This document shows, in pieces, positions 41,651 through 52,328 of a DNA stretch of 64,000 bases. The notes beneath the pieces are model-generated. The model ran no database searches. It saw only the letters and a list, made by a program, of their open reading frames with translations, and was not told the DNA's origin. Every line of letters begins with the position of its first letter. The stretch's first letter is position 1. The DNA is from Erigeron canadensis. Its lineage: Eukaryota > Streptophyta > Magnoliopsida > Asterales > Asteraceae. The position numbers and the translations under genes were made by a program. The stretch spans positions 4,695,765 to 4,759,764 of the forward strand of contig NC_057767.1 in the NCBI RefSeq assembly GCF_010389155.1, read 5' to 3'.

Positions 41651-42303
41651 TCTAACAGTCACATACTCACTTTTCTCTTATTTAAAAATCATTATCTACC
41701 ATTATGACGAATGTTTTTAATGACACATATCCTACTCCTGCGAAGTGTTATTCAAAATTTTTCTAATCGACATAACATGTTGGTGGGTTAACTCGACATG
41801 AGTATAGTAGCTTTGAGCTTCGTAAGGTCTCGACCTTGGAATAAGTCCAGACAGGATGATATGTTCACATTTAAACATAACAACGATATAAAAAAGTTGA
41901 AGAATCATTTTGATTATAGTAAAAAACTACCCAAACAACCCTTAGCAGGTCACCCATTTTATTACTTTTCGAAAAAAAAAAGGTCACCCATATTATTGAT
42001 TTGAGAGAATGAGTACTTAATTACAAACATAATCTCAAGTAGATCACGACATAAACACCCAACAAATCATTACCGATCGAGTATATACAAACATTTATAG
42101 TTCATTATCCTTAAACCCTAATCCCTTATTTTATAAGGTTAAAGTTAATTGTGAGAATTGAGTTTCATCATTTGGAAAAAGAAAGGTCTATTTACATTAA
42201 TGTTTTAATGACCGGTACGAACCAACCGTAACTATATGTAATACCAGACACCGGTTGATCGTCCGGTATAACTAATCGAATTTTGGTGTAGTATTTTTAT
42301 TAA

Positions 42304-42480
42304 GAAAGGTTGGAGGGTCTTTTCTACCATTTAGGTAGAAACTGGAAGCAGTCTCTCTACTTAGGTAGAGGTAAGGTCTGTCTATATCTTAACCTCCCCC
42401 ATACACCGTCGAGGTATTGGGGCTCAAAACCCGCAGAAGGCGGCACTGAGCAGTTACTTACTTACTTACTTACTAGCGTC
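42304..42480 (+). mobile_element. SINE-type retroposon 3' part with (TTAC)n tail
   Basis: Contains GGAAGCAGTCTCTCTACTTAG, GGTAAGGTCTGTCTATATC and CCTCCCCCATACACC, the 3' module of a common plant SINE class. It ends near five TTAC repeats (42455-42474). The inverse copy at 60420-60545 shares these blocks. Confidence 0.55.
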
Positions 42481-43029
42481 AGTTTCCGGTAATGTATGGT
42501 TTTTTAGTAGTATAGCACGGTAAAACCAATTTTTTCATCTTCTTTTAACATTTTGAATTCATTTTTATAATTATTTAATGTTATTTTTAAATTTTAAAAC
42601 TTATATTTTGTTACAAAATACTTATTTAATATTTTTTTTGAGTGGATTGTAATTATATTGTGACTATTTTCAATCATTGTAACAAGTTTAATAATAATTT
42701 TATAAAACTAAAAATAAAAGTTAAAATAAAACTACCAGTACTACTAGCCAGTAAGAATTATATCGAGTATAATTTAGATTCGACTAAAATACCGGTTTTT
42801 GAAGTAGTTTTTATTTTTTTAAGGAAGACCCGGGGATGAGTTTTGTAAGAACTTAACCCACCCCCTTTATTCGTTTGGGTTTAAGAAATATAAACCCTAA
42901 ACGGAGTTTCAGCAAAAAGAAGAAAAATTGAAGAAGAAGGTACTTTATGCATACTAGACCTTGCTAGAAAGTTTGGCCTGTGGATTTCAAAGGTATAAAT
43001 TAATCCGCCTATCCGTTCTTTTTCAATAA

Positions 43030-44787
43030 TTGATAGAAAAGATCTTCTGGGATTTACCGATCGACTGAAGAGATAGTACGTACGGACCAGCATCCTCTCT
43101 AAGGAATGGAGGTATTTTTGGACCAAATTCCCTAAAGTTGCATTTAGGGAGGAACTATCTGATGATGAATCAACCGATGAGTGGGAGATTTAAACTTTTC
43201 AATGCTATATACCAATTCTTGCTACTACACCAAGGACCCATAGTCGATTTCACCCTTTCCATAAAATCGGAGACATCATCCGACACACAAGTATTGATTG
43301 TATTGAAATTGATCAGATTTTACTTCATTTGTCGCGAAAGAAAAACTTCACTTGACTTCTACGTGTGAACTGCCCTTATCGATTTTCTCCTTTCATCAGT
43401 TAACAGACCGGCCTATATCTCTCCGAATGTAGCATTAAGAACCTTCCAACATTCAAGGGATTTGGTAGCCTTACAACCTTAAGCTTAGAGTATGTATTCA
43501 TATATAACAAAGCACTTATGCATATCTTATCCCATAATACGCTACTTAAAAGCTTCTCGATGGTGAGTAAGTTATACGTTTAATTACCAAACTATATATT
43601 AATCCTCATTGGTTTTCATTACTAATGTTAATCATCTGACTTGTTGCAGCTCACTGGAAATGGTGATATCCTGATCATTGATGAAGAAGAAGATGAAGAT
43701 GATGCCACGACCACCATCATGGACCAATTTAAGTACTTACCTTTGATTGAACATCTTACTTTTTGTGTTTGGGACATTGAGGTAATTAAATTTACCCACT
43801 TGATACGGTACAGTAATTGATTGATTCTAACTTGGAAATTTTGTTTGTTAATATATTTGTTTGGCCTATATATGGTTGAAGTGTTTTGGTAGAGGGGCAA
43901 TTCCACGAGCGCCTGCAACTTCATTTGTCCACCTCAAATTCTTTTGTTTAGAAAGGATGTGTTTCCTTGACAAAGATTGGTTGCGTTTTCTTGTTCTTAT
44001 GATTAGAAGCTCCCCGAATTTGGAGAAACTTAAGCTGCAGGTACACGACATGAATCTACTTTGTATTAGTTTCATATATCGACTCTTGCAGCCATTCTAA
44101 GGATGTAAAAGTATCGTATTACAACCCAATTCATCACCTAGAAAATTATTATAATCAGTTCTATACTACTAGAAATTCCAATTACCCTTTTTTTACTACT
44201 AGAAATTCCCATTTTAAAAACTCTCATTTTTAATGCATTCGCCGTTTTTTACATTCTGTTATTGGTGTACCCTGCATTTAAAAATGCACTGTAACAAAAT
44301 CCTCATTTGTATTTTGTTTTTTATGTATATATAAGAGGTATAATAGCATTTATTGCTGTTAAATCTGTTTTCTTACATGTTTTAAGACTGAATCGGCAGT
44401 TATGATCCTTTTAGATTGGGTATATATTCTTATACTTATGCCAAGCCCATTGACACAAAAATTTATCGATAGATGTTATGCAAAGACATGGGTCACTGGA
44501 TGTACTTTTCCAAAGATGACTTCTACACTGTGAGAATGCAAGATTATTCTGATATTCGGTTGGATCATTTGATTGAATTGGAAATTGAAGATTTTGGCAA
44601 CAAGAAGCCTAACTTGGAGTTTGTGAAGCTTATATTGGCCAAATCACCTGTTCTCAAGACTGTTAGATTAATGGTTTACGATAAGGATGCAGACTTAAAG
44701 ATGCTAAGGAGTCTCGTACCTGCCCCACGTGCATCACCAATGGTTGAAATCGTTGGTGTTTGCCGAAGTGGTAAAAAAAGTAGTTGA
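43030..44787 (+). pseudogene. F-box/FBD/LRR pseudogene 3 (5' part broken)
   Basis: Exons 2 (43650-43781), 3 (43882-44040) and 4 (44473-44787) are intact and in phase, ending in a complete FBD region (RLDHLIELEIEDFGNKKPNLEFVKLILAKSPVLKTVRL). Exon 1 (about 43030-43562) has lost its start codon, because the leader exon and donor (GGATTTCAAAG|GTATAAAT at about 42982-43000) run almost straight into IEKIFWDLP. Two 4-bp insertions (ATCG and GTAC, near 43060-43075) break the F-box. The acidic linker is deleted between GATGA repeats at about 43172-43180. A further deletion sits at RKNTVKK near 43340. The pattern points to recent death, with downstream exons still clean. Confidence 0.85.
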
Positions 44788-45333
44788 AGTTGAAACGTGT
44801 TTAAGATGCTTGTGAGATTCATTGCTGGCTTTCACACAAATATTGTCATTGAACCGTTTGGGATGTTAAAGATTTAAGAAATAGAATTTCTATAACTTGT
44901 TTATTTCTTTGTGTACAGTAGATAGTGTTTTAACCTGTTAAAAGTAACAGGAAACACAAGGGAAAAAGTAAATAGTCCTTGCAAAAGGTCTAATAAGTCT
45001 AAAGTTAATTGTGCCGTTCAAAAAAAAAAAAAAACAGAGTCTAAAGTTAATTGTTGGAATTGAGTTAATTAACTAAGTGTCATCTCATCTAATGAAAAAA
45101 GATAAATTTTTTATCCTTTTAATAGATAGAGATTTGAATTTTAAAACGGAAGACTCGGGGAGGACTCTTGTTTTTGTATATTTTTATAATAACAATATTG
45201 TTAGAATGTAACGACCTACCAATTAACTCGTCTTTAAAATTTATATAAACCATGAACAACAAAAAGAAGAGAAGAATTGAAAGAAGATATGCTTCATGCA
45301 TACTAGAGAGTTGGCGGGCTGGAGATTTCAAAG

Positions 45334-45516
45334 GTATAAATTAATCCATATCATTTTAAGTTTTGTGTTTGGTTTATGTTGTAGATTTATCTATTCGGGT
45401 TGATAGCCCATCTGCAAAGGAAGCCTTTCAATGAAACATGTTTGGATTTTACTTCTATTAGTAGTTTCTGTTTATCTTGTATTAAGTTTTGTAGCTTTTT
45501 TGTTTTTGTTTTGCAG
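45334..45516 (+). other. 5'UTR intron of FBD gene 4
   Basis: The leader ends GAGATTTCAAAG|GTATAAATTAATCC. The acceptor is TTTTGCAG|CATTAATTAG, 33 bp before the ATG. Both sides match the leader remnants of pseudogene 3. Confidence 0.7.
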
Positions 45517-45549
45517 CATTAATTAGTAGAGATATATATTCGGAGGGAG

Positions 45550-47024
45550 ATGAGCGGCGGCACCACCACCCTTCCTTCGGACTTGATTGAAAAGATCCTA
45601 TGGGAGTTACCTACCAAAGAATTAGTACGGACGAGTATCCTTTCTAAGGAATGGAGGTACCGTTGGACCAGAATTCCTGAAATTGCATTTAAGGAGGATC
45701 TAATACAACTCGACTACTATGACTTAAATGATCATCAGCTGCCCATCATCATCAAGGAGCAACAGAAAAATATGAGATGTAGATTTTTCAATACTATAAA
45801 CCAATACCTGGTACTACACCAGGGACCGATACTCGCCTTCACCCTTTCCATGGAAACCACGAGCTCATCCGCCGACGACACAAGTATTAAGCAAATTTTA
45901 CTTGATTTGTCGAGAAAGAATACTGTCAAGAAACTTCGCTTGAGTCTTGTGTGTTTGTCCTCATCCATTTTCTCGTTTCATCAGTTAACACACCTACATC
46001 TCTCTCATTGTAGCATTTACAACCAGCCAGCATCATTCAACGGATTTGGTAGCCTTACTACCTTATGCTTAGAGGATATATATATCAATAACAAAGCACT
46101 TGTTGATATCTTATCACATAGTCCGCTACTTAAAAGCTTCTCGATGGTGAGTACATAGTAATTATAATTAAGTTGTTACTAGTCCTAGCTAGGTCATCGG
46201 TAGTTCTCATTACTTTCTCTAACTTGTTGCAGCACAAACGACATGATAATTGTGATAATCACAATCCCACGCCCACCATCAATGACCTGTTTAACTACTT
46301 ACCTTTGATTGAACATCTTGGTTTTTGTGTTCGGGACTTTCAGGTAAATTTACTTACCCACATGATTAATTAATGTAATTGATTGGAAATTTGTTTGTTT
46401 GTTTGTTATTGATAATATCTGTTAGAATTGGCCGGCCAGTGGTTGAAGTGTATCGGTAGAGGGGAAGCCTCACTAGCACCTGCAACTCCATTTGTCCGCC
46501 TCAAATCCTTATGTTTAGAAGGAATGTGTTTCCTTGAGGAAAATTCGTTGCGTTGTCTTCTACATATGATTAGAAGCTCCCCCAACTTGGAGAAACTTAA
46601 GCTTCAGGTATGTTTTTGATTGGTTATGTATATATGATAGTTGAATTCTAAAGGATTATATACTTATGCCAAAATCCACTGACCCAAATTTATATGGATT
46701 ATATAGAACATGTTATGTGGAAATCTGGTTCATTGGAACTACTATTTCGACGATGCCTTCTACCCTGTGACAATGCAAGATTATTCTCATATTCGGTTGG
46801 AACATTTGATTGAATTGGAGATTGAACATTTTTACAATAAGAAACCTAACAGGGAGTTTGTGAAGCTTATATTGGCCAAATCGCCCGTTCTCAAGACTGT
46901 CAGGTTAATGGTTCACGATAAGGATGAAGAGTTAAAGATGCTAAGGAGTCTCGTACACGCCCCACGTGCATCACCAATGGTTGAAATCATTGGTGATTAT
47001 GGAGGTGGTAAAGAACGTAGTTGA
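45550..47024 (+). CDS. F-box/FBD/LRR-repeat protein, intact copy 4
   Basis: Exons 45550-46146, 46233-46343, 46449-46607 and 46707-47024 give 394 residues in one frame. The F-box is at 7-50 (TLPSDLIEKILWELPTKELVRTSILSKEWRYRWTRIPEIAF). The linker differs from copy 1 (LDYYDLNDHQLPIIIKEQQKN). LRR-like segments (VKKLRLSLVCLSSSIFSFHQLTHLHL, GSLTTLCLEDI, SPLLKSFSM) precede a C-terminal FBD region (RLEHLIELEIEHFYNKKPNREFVKLILAKSPVLKTVRL). Exon 2 starts HKRHDNCDNHNPTPT instead of the acidic tract of the other copies. Exon 4 carries one extra codon (Asn) at its acceptor. It is predicted to be an SCF substrate receptor; the target is unknown. Confidence 0.9.
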
Positions 47025-47889
47025 GCATCGTGTTTAGATGTGTTCAAGATGCATTCACTCAAATCATTTTACATCGCTCAATCCGGTGAGCAGAAGCTAT
47101 TGAGATTCATGATGTAATCTATATTGATGTTGAGTTGCTACTTATCTTTCTTTGATTTCTTGTGTTAAATCTTTTTTTTTTTTTGTCGTGCTGTCTTTCA
47201 GTGTACTTGGAACGTTTGAGGTGTTTAAGTTTTTAAGTAGAATTTCTACGACTTTTTTACTCCTTTGTGCTGAAGTAATGTAGATAGTATTATCGTTCAA
47301 GGTAACAGGAGAGTGACACTAGGAGTAAAGAAAATAGTTTGCACAAAATTAATAAATATGGTATATAAAAGAATTGGATTATTGTATATCGAAATAAAGA
47401 TAAAACATGTCACCTAAATAAAGCATAGTAAGGAATATTAAAAAAAAAAATAAATAAATTACACGGATGCTAAAGTATACCTCAGCTTATTTATTGGTAC
47501 AATCTTTTGAATTTCTACGACCATACCTAAAATTTTTAAATCCTACTTGTAAATAAAGATGTGTATATGTATATTTTGTTAATTACTAAAGTTTATTATT
47601 ATAAAAATAATTACACTTTTGGTATGAAAATAAATAGCCCTCAAGTGGATGGAATTAACAAAAAAATTTAGGTATGGTCAAAGTAGAGATTTAGATATTT
47701 GTACCAAAAGAGTACCGATGTATTTTTCAGATACTATCCGTGTAATTTAAAAAAAAAAATTGAAGAGGAAAAGAGAAAACTTGTCAAAAAAGACTTCAGG
47801 GTTAGTTTTTTTTTTTGGAAAATTTCAGGGTTAGTTTTGTTTTTGTATATTCATATTATTAGAAAAAGATTGATCTTTTTTGACAAATA

Positions 47890-48043
47890 AATTTTACCTC
47901 AGACGCGTATGATGTGTGTTAATCGCATAACGAAAGGGTCTCGCACTAAGCGGATCTTAAATAGTCTTTCTCACCATACCACCTCCTTAATTAGAAAATA
48001 CAACCAACCAAGGCTCGAACTCGAGACCTTGGAATAAACTCTC
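47890..48043 (-). mobile_element. SINE fragment, split by the solo LTR (left part)
   Basis: The complement of 48012-48028 reads GGTCTCGAGTTCGAGCC, a B box. The remaining head (GGTTTAGGTGGGCCCCG in complement) lies just beyond the LTR at about 50502-50520. The LTR therefore landed inside an older SINE. Confidence 0.45.
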
Positions 48044-50496
48044 TGTAACATCCTGAACTATTATATTCTATTCTGTTGACTTTGACCGTTAGCCAATGTT
48101 GGTCTGTCGTTAAGGGGCGTTATACCTTTTGTGGCTAACTATGGTGATAGTAATTATTGTGTGTTATATAGATTATTGTGTGTCTATTAAGTGAAATAAG
48201 TGGTGTCATTTATGTGGTCAATGGTGTAAGTATTTCATCAGGGTTAAATGTGTGAAGTCGTTAGATGAACTTGTTATGTCATTAACTATGTCGAGGGGTC
48301 TATGTGTGAAATTAACAAAATCTAAGTCCTAGTTATATATTTACCAACCCTAAATCCTCTTACCGTAATCTTAAAATATATATAATAATTCCCCTAGCTC
48401 TGCCGTCGAAACAAAAAAGGAAGAGAGTTTATATCCTCAAATTTTGGATCCTGGCCGTAATCAAGTTGTCTCTCCTACGTGTGATCACCAAAACCAAAGT
48501 AAGGAAAAAAAAAAAAAAAAACCACAATTTGATTTGCTTTTGTATGTTGACCGTCTTTTATTTATTATTCACGTGCGAGTTGGTCTAGTTCTAATTAAGA
48601 GATGAAAGCAACAATAATTTAATTGTTAGTTTTGTGTCATTGTGTCACTAATATAATATTAGTAAATTACAGTACAAGAAGATAAAGTATAGAGCCTTGC
48701 AATATCTTTTCTATGGAATTAAAGTTATGGTCAGGTTGTTGTAGTTTACAAACCAACTAAATGAGTTAAGTCTTTTATATATTATTATGGCTTTGGTTTA
48801 ATTGGTGAATTCATTTAACTGATTAAGTTGTTTCAAAGAAGAAAAAAAGAAATCGATAGTGATGAAATGATATTTTTATAATAATCTAAATGATAAATAA
48901 TAATAAGTATAGCAGTAAAGAATTACATGTAGACTCTTTTCATAAGAAATTTCATGCGCCACTTTTATATGGTTATTTTTACATAATTAAATTTGGATTG
49001 TGATGTGAGTCTTCAGTTAATTAATAATTAAATACAAAAGGTTAATGATCTAGTAGTCTTGTGTCATGTACGTATCTTGGATGCATAAGTACTAGATCAT
49101 AATGATCATTTATCAGATATAATATAAGTGGCTTAAAGTGTACTTTCATTTACATGTTTTAAGTAAGTTGTCATTGACGCTGCATGTTCGTTTTATTTAA
49201 TCATTTAGGTATTCGGGCATTTGACGAAATAACGAGTTAAGTTGTGTATTTATCATATTCGAGGTAAGATAATTTACTTTTGACATCTGGGGACACAACA
49301 AAACTTAGTTTTAATAATTAAACTCCCCTTTTATGTTGTTTCAACTATCTCATGCATATGTTGGGTGTGAGATATATGTGGGGGTTTACAGGGTGTTGTT
49401 AAAGCATGATTGGGTAGAAATGAGTTTAATATTGTACTGTTGATATATGTAGCTTGTTGATTGTGTGGTAAATGATTTATGTGGACTTGTACACATAGTA
49501 CACTAGACATGATCTAGGTTGCCATGTCACGTGCACGTTTAAGGGCCCTAAAATATTATGTAGATTTTGGTGTGATATATTTTAATATATCTTTTGGTGA
49601 AAGTCTCGAGCACTGGTGTAAGAGTTAAGTTTAACCCACATGACGTCTATTTAGGCGGAGTGTGCTATGGCGTCACTTGGAACCCCGATCAGGTTCTCTT
49701 GTGAATACAACCTGGTGTTTAGAGTATTTCGGGTGTCGTGGTTGACCACCTGGTGTTAACGGAATACTCATGGATTTGGTTATGCCTATCCATAACGACA
49801 TAGATGGACCACCGTAAGATCTACCCATCAAGTCGGGTGTAGGGATCCGTATTTGGCTATTTAGCCGCCTCACACAACCTTTATATGTAGTTTATTATGG
49901 CATAACCTTTTGGTGATTTATGTAGCTTAAGCAATTATGTGGATATTGGTGATTATGGAGGATTGCTAGGCACATTATAGGATTTGATAATCCTTATTAT
50001 GTAGTTTATGTTGTTTTGTTATTTGTGTCTTTATATATGCATGAGTTGATTTATTAAAGTGTTTTAATTGGCAATCCTTTCTGTTATCTTACTCAGCTTT
50101 AATAGTCGACACTTGTTTTGTGAAAATGTGTGGTGCCCTCATGTCAGGCATTGATCAGTGGCTGGTAGCTTGCTTGTGAGATGGGTAACTATTATTGGAG
50201 CTTTGGACGTTGGCTTTAGTTACCCATAGTTGCACTATTTAAGTAGACTTATTTATTTAGCCCTTTTGGCTTTTATTACGTTGACTGTCTTTGTTGAGGT
50301 TGATTGTGGATTTCATTTACATTATTGTGATTATACTGGTTGGTAACACTTTTTTTAAGACATTTATTATGTTTTATTGGTTCCGTTAGAAATCAATTGG
50401 GATTTTTAAAAGTCGCTTCCACATTTTATAAACGGTGTTATATTTAAAGTTAAAATTTTTTTAAAATCCATACTTTTATAAAAGCAGAGTGTTACA
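48044..50496 (+). mobile_element. Solo LTR, 2453 bp, with 5-bp TSD
   Basis: Starts TGTAACATCCTGAAC and ends GCAGAGTGTTACA, with TG..CA termini extended into the short inverted repeat TGTAACA/TGTTACA. CTCTC flanks it directly at 48039-48043 and 50497-50501. No internal domain, primer-binding site or second LTR is present, so this is a solo LTR formed by recombination. Length and termini suit Ty3/gypsy chromoviruses of the Tekay/Del type, but the lineage is inferred. The frame at 49673-49873 is LTR sequence and not a gene. Confidence 0.9.
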
Positions 50497-50766
50497 CTCT
50501 CGGGGCCCACCTAAACCGCCTATATATATACCCATTCGTCCTTAACCTTAAATTATATATATTAATTATACCACCTAAACCTTGTTCGTTTTCTATAATG
50601 AGATTTCTTTTTCTCTCTTTTTTATATTCCGTTTTGCATTATAGTATTCCACAAGATGAGCAATAATACCTCCGTGGCTCTCAAGTTTCATTATATTTAT
50701 CTCGAATAATTAATTAAGTTTATGGTAACGAGTTTTTTTTTAGCATTATTTAGTATATGTTCCAAG

Positions 50767-51318
50767 ATGAGCAGCAGTAGCAGCTACAGCACCCTTCCGT
50801 GGGACATTTTAGAAAAGATCCTATGGGATTTACCTATCAAAGAGTTAGTACGGACGAGTATCCTCTCTAAGGAATGGAGGTATATTTGGACCAAATTTCC
50901 TAACTTTGCATTTAGAGAGGAACTATTTGACGACGATGATTCAACCGACGAAAATCAACTGCCTGTCATGAAGCAGCAGCAACCAAGAAAAAGGATGAAT
51001 AACATGAGTGGGAGATGTAAATTTTTCAATGCTATTAACCAATTCCTGTTACTACACCAGGGTTCGACTTCACCTTTCCATGAAACCCTTGAAACCATCC
51101 GACAAATTTGTCAATCATTTTTCTGAAATTGATCAAATTTTACTTGATTTGTCACGAAAGAATACTGTCAAGAAACTTCGCTTGAGGTGTGACCACAGTA
51201 TGCCCTTAACGATTTTCTCGTTTCATCAGTTAACAGACCTACATCTCGCTGATTGTAGAATTTACACCCCACCGACATTCAAAGGATTTGGTAGCCTTAC
51301 AACCTTATGCTTAGAGTA
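50767..51318 (+). pseudogene. F-box/FBD/LRR pseudogene 5 (exon 1 only)
   Basis: Begins MSSSSSYSTLPWDILEKILWDLPIKELVRTSILSKEWRYIWTKFPNFAF with linker DDDDSTDENQLPVMKQQQPRKRMNNMS. A deletion around 51060-51075 (LHQG then shifted) breaks the frame. The downstream part continues in another frame (EIDQILLDLSRKNTVKKLRLRC..FSFHQLTDLHLADC..FGSLTTLCLEY) and stops matching at about 51318. Exons 2-4 are absent. An in-frame ATG at 50722 would add 15 residues, but the paralogues favour 50767. Confidence 0.85.
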
Positions 51319-51565
51319 TGGTGGTGGTTATAATCTTCGTAGGGGAGAGTTCCGGAGAAAAAAGATAGGTATACAGAAATATAGATTGCATAAATCTTAA
51401 TTTTCCATTGGAATGATCTAATTACTAAGATGTGTTCACTTATTTTCAATTTAAAAAAGGTTTTCAAATGAACATTTTCCAACTACTTACAAAATCATTC
51501 AACTACTTACAAAATCAAACAAGAACTGATGTGTCTAAAATGACAAACCAACAACAAAAAATGTT

Positions 51566-51887
51566 ACTACAAATAATATTAGATTTGTTTACACTATTAG
51601 TTAGTGTGAACAAATTAAAAATTTTGTCATTTTTTTTATGTGTGTAAAAATATAAAAAACTAAAAGTGCGTAAAAATTAATCGTGTGGACAAATATGGTG
51701 TTACAAAGTAAATATAAAAGTTCACACTAAAAAGTGTTTAACTTTTAGAATTCCACATTTTTAAGTGTGGATTAGTTTCTATACACTTTTAGTTCTTTAT
51801 ATTTTTACACACATAAAAGCGCGACAATTTTTTTAATTTGTTCACGGTAACTAAAAGTGTGAACAAATACAATATTATTTGTAGTGA
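51566..51887. mobile_element. Long-hairpin element with CACTACAA-like ends
   Basis: Arms 51566-51670 and 51785-51887 are complementary with few mismatches (ACTACAAATAATATT, GTGAACAAATTAAAA, ATGTGTGTAAAAATATAAA). The right end reads CACTACAAAT in complement, as in CACTA-type elements; the left has T for the first C. The middle holds more AAGTGTG words. A 3-bp target duplication was not found. Confidence 0.65.
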
Positions 51888-52328
51888 TACTTTCACAATA
51901 TTTGCATAACAAAAATTCTTCACTACACAAATTCATACTCTCACAACCATATGTCAGCTATATCAATTTTATCCAATTTTATGTAAATTGAATCACATAA
52001 AACAGTCAAAATCAAAATGAAATTACTAAACAAAATATCACTAAATTTAAAGAAGACATGAAAAACTGAAAATAGACCAAGTCCCCAACCAAATCTTCAA
52101 CACTCGCAAAAACATGATAGTATATCAACCATTGTTCTCGATTTATATGCAAAACATCTCTTCCAGAATTCAATCAGGTACATCAAGGTATGGTCACTTT
52201 ACAGGTGCTTCATTATCAATGATCAACGGTACAGTTTTAGAAACTTAAATGCATTAGAAACTGACATCCAATTAGTTTTTTAGAAAAGGCTTGTTAAAGG
52301 AATTTTACCACACACATTGCAAGAAAAA
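51888..52328. other. 3' flank of HAL3; nothing else supported
   Basis: AT-rich sequence that should include the HAL3 3'UTR on the minus strand. Confidence 0.4.

Noticed and set aside
49673..49873. 66-codon minus-strand frame
   Set aside because: Internal to the solo LTR; no retroelement protein motif.
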